Shown here piece after piece: positions 62,481 to 64,000 of a stretch of DNA of 64,000 bases. The stretch comes from Lewinellaceae bacterium (GTDB lineage: Bacteria > Bacteroidota > Bacteroidia > Chitinophagales > Saprospiraceae): contig JAHELJ010000009.1 of NCBI GenBank assembly GCA_024644235.1, positions 1-64,000 on the forward strand, given 5' to 3'. A model generated the notes under the pieces. The model was not told the origin of the DNA. It saw only the letters and a list, made by a program, of their open reading frames with translations, and did no database searches. How positions within the stretch are numbered: the first letter of the stretch is position 1; each line of letters starts with the position of its first letter. A program made the position numbers and the translations under genes.

Positions 62481-63067
62481 TGAAGCATCTGGCCATTTTT
62501 GCTTCAGGAACAGGATCCAACGCTGCCAAGATTGTCGACTACTTTGATAAAGTACCCGATATCAAGATCGCATTGATTGTAAGTAACAGGGCTGATGCAG
62601 GCGTACTGGATATAGGCAAGGCTCATAATATCCCCACGAAAGTGATCAACCGTGAGGATTTTTACCATTCAAATCAGATTCTGTTTGACCTGCAAGATTC
62701 AAATGTACACTGGATCATTTTAGCCGGATTCTTATGGTTAGTCCCCAGCTACCTAATCAATTCTTATCCAAGGCGAATCATCAACATCCATCCGGCATTG
62801 CTACCCAAATACGGTGGGAAGGGTATGTACGGAATCAGGGTTCATGAAGCGGTTCACAAAGCTGAAGAACCAAAAAGTGGGATCAGTATCCACTACGTGA
62901 ATGAACGATATGACGAAGGCCAGATAATCTTTCAGGCAACTTGTGACCTCTCACCTGAAAATCAACCGGAAGATATCAGAAGGAAGGTTCTGAAGCTGGA
63001 GCATCAATATTTTGCACCGGTAATTGAAAAACTGATTCGAAAAGAAAAAATTCAGTTCTCCTCGTAA
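62480..63067 (+). CDS. purN: Phosphoribosylglycinamide formyltransferase
   Basis: Third step of de novo purine synthesis, using 10-formyl-THF. 195 residues: HLAIFASGTGSNAAKIVDYF (GAR-binding loop), ALIVSNRADAGVL, LAGFLWLVPSYLI, IINIHPALLPKYGGKGMYG with catalytic Asn-x-His, and HYVNERYDEGQIIFQ with the catalytic Asp. Start codon overlaps the previous stop by one base. Last gene of the operon; its 3' end overlaps the opposing PLP enzyme by 16 bases. Confidence 0.96.
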   Translation: MKHLAIFASGTGSNAAKIVDYFDKVPDIKIALIVSNRADAGVLDIGKAHNIPTKVINREDFYHSNQILFDLQDSNVHWIILAGFLWLVPSYLINSYPRRIINIHPALLPKYGGKGMYGIRVHEAVHKAEEPKSGISIHYVNERYDEGQIIFQATCDLSPENQPEDIRRKVLKLEHQYFAPVIEKLIRKEKIQFSS

Positions 63068-63993
63068 AGATTCAATATCTCCTTTGGAATAGGGAGATTA
63101 ATACCAAAACGCTCATTGTATCCAGCTGTTCCTTGCAACCCGCCGGTATGAATTGCCACTATCACCGACCCACGGGGAAACCGACCCAGGTCAATGAGTT
63201 CGAATAGGTGCTTCATCATTTTTCCTGTGTACAAGGGGTCCAGGCAGATGCCGTGGACATCATAAAAGGTTTGAATGAACGACTGAACTTCCGCGGGGCA
63301 TTTCGCAAATCCACCATAATGCGCTTCTACAAAATGGCAAGTTTTTGCCAGTGATTCTGCAGGAAGAAATCTCCGAATCATCTCTTTTGGTTCCAGACCT
63401 TTCAGCACCATGCACCCCAACACTTTCTCGTCATATCGTAACTCTGCGGCGATGCCAGCCATGGTTGCACCAGTACCAAATGGACAAACAAAGTAATCTA
63501 TCTGAGTGGGACATTGCTCCCTGATTTCCGTGACCATTTCTTGTATTCCAGGCATGGCCAATTGTGAGGATCCACCCTCAGGAATCAGGTATGAATTCAG
63601 ATGCTGCTCCTGTAGATCACGTAGAAACGATATGTCCTCTTTCTTTCGGTATAACTCCCTGTCTAACGGGATCAACTTCATTCCCCATTTTCGAAGCTGA
63701 TTTGTCGTTTTGTTTTTTGGTATTGAGGAACTTCTGACATATCCCACGGTATCCAAACCAAGTGCCTGGCCAAGCCCGGCTACTGCAAAAAGATGATTAG
63801 AATAGGCGCCCCCAAAGGTGACCAGTGTCCTTACATTTAGCTTTTTTGCCTGGCGCAATTGATATTTGAGTTTTCGAATTTTATTCCCGCTTGCGGGGCC
63901 GCCCAGCAGATCATCACGCTTCATCCAAAGCCGGATTTCACGGTCGCTCAGTCTTTCGTCTATAACAGATTGAAATGGGGACCAATCTTGCAT
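63052..63993 (-). CDS. PLP-dependent D-cysteine desulfhydrase / ACC deaminase-family enzyme
   Basis: A 313-residue fold-type II PLP enzyme. The N-terminus LWMKRDDLLGGPASGNKIRK and LKYQLRQAKK holds the PLP Lys (SGNKIRKL); TLVTFGGAYSNHLFAVAGLG and CPFGTGATMAGIAAELRYD are the phosphate-binding and core motifs, HTGGLQGTAGYNERFG the C-terminal one. The family splits into D-cysteine desulfhydrases and ACC deaminases by a few active-site residues that I cannot assign safely, so the substrate stays open. Complete, 16-base convergent overlap with purN; about 7 bases of the window remain upstream. Confidence 0.88.
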   Translation of the reverse strand: MQDWSPFQSVIDERLSDREIRLWMKRDDLLGGPASGNKIRKLKYQLRQAKKLNVRTLVTFGGAYSNHLFAVAGLGQALGLDTVGYVRSSSIPKNKTTNQLRKWGMKLIPLDRELYRKKEDISFLRDLQEQHLNSYLIPEGGSSQLAMPGIQEMVTEIREQCPTQIDYFVCPFGTGATMAGIAAELRYDEKVLGCMVLKGLEPKEMIRRFLPAESLAKTCHFVEAHYGGFAKCPAEVQSFIQTFYDVHGICLDPLYTGKMMKHLFELIDLGRFPRGSVIVAIHTGGLQGTAGYNERFGINLPIPKEILNLYEEN

Positions 63994-64000
63994 AAATCAA

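Noticed and set aside
1-64000. CRISPR arrays, insertion sequences, prophage or integrative elements
   Set aside because: No regular repeats, transposase, integrase or phage genes were seen; gene content and base composition look even along the window.

Overview
The window reads as chromosomal DNA of a member of the Bacteroidota, most likely a free-living, probably aerobic Cytophagia/Saprospiria-like heterotroph; I cannot place it more precisely. The evidence is the set of phylum-typical families (TonB-dependent receptors with carboxypeptidase-like N-terminal domains, DUF4249, DUF5777, DUF4835, the short Bacteroidota form of RNA polymerase omega, Rho with a long disordered insert), the gene order ftsK-lolA ... 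bamD-rpoZ-coaBC-DUF4835, and repeated TAnnTTTG-type -7 promoter boxes with almost no Shine-Dalgarno sequences. I see no rRNA, CRISPR array, prophage or insertion sequence. One tRNA (Leu, anticodon GAG) is present.

Layout. 1-8.7 kb: carbohydrate-linked secreted proteins (a toroid-type protein cut by the window edge, a heparinase II/III-like lipoprotein, a DUF1080-PA14 lipoprotein and a sugar-dehydrogenase-like beta-propeller fused to a blue-copper domain), interrupted by a two-gene P-loop kinase/APH-like kinase operon. 8.8-10.9 kb: a YeeE/YedE sulfur-transport pair and two tandem Hsp20 genes ended by a strong hairpin terminator. 11-16.3 kb: a lytic transglycosylase and the pheS-hisS-gatA translation operon. 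16.3-22.2 kb: O-antigen ligase-like protein, rhomboid protease, KdsD-like isomerase, RecQ, AroQ. 22.1-27.8 kb: a small secreted protein, rnpA, rpmH, rho, serS, a YugP-type membrane metallopeptidase and frr. 27.8-33.7 kb: beta-propeller lipoprotein, lpxH, a DEAD-box helicase, a 65-residue conserved protein and a FecA-like receptor. 33.7-37 kb: DUF434 protein, a reductive-dehalogenase-like Fe-S protein without export signal and an APC transporter. 37-42.6 kb: a three-gene outer-membrane locus (TonB receptor with STN domain, DUF4249 lipoprotein, MG2-like protein with a plug-like segment). 42.6-47 kb: ald, then serC, an SDR with a degenerate active site, methylmalonyl-CoA epimerase and a TauE-like transporter. 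47-53.2 kb: CPBP protease, an HExxH lipoprotein, a secreted small protein and a divergent cluster of c-type haem proteins around a DUF5777 beta-barrel. 53.2-64 kb: a lipoprotein, tRNA-Leu, then the cell-envelope/housekeeping run ftsK, lolA, GH3-family enzyme, bamD, rpoZ, coaBC, DUF4835, purN and, convergently, a D-cysteine desulfhydrase/ACC deaminase-family enzyme.

Most of the window is well-known housekeeping. The places that could hold something undescribed are the haem/DUF5777 cluster (49.4-53.2 kb), the cytoplasmic reductive-dehalogenase-like protein (34.5-35.7 kb), the cupredoxin-fused dehydrogenase pair (4.8-8.7 kb) and the receptor/DUF4249/MG2-plug trio (37-42.6 kb). Genes are packed tightly: nearly all convergent pairs end within 10 bases of each other or overlap, so discrete hairpin terminators are rare. 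All function statements come from reading motifs by eye; no database search was run.
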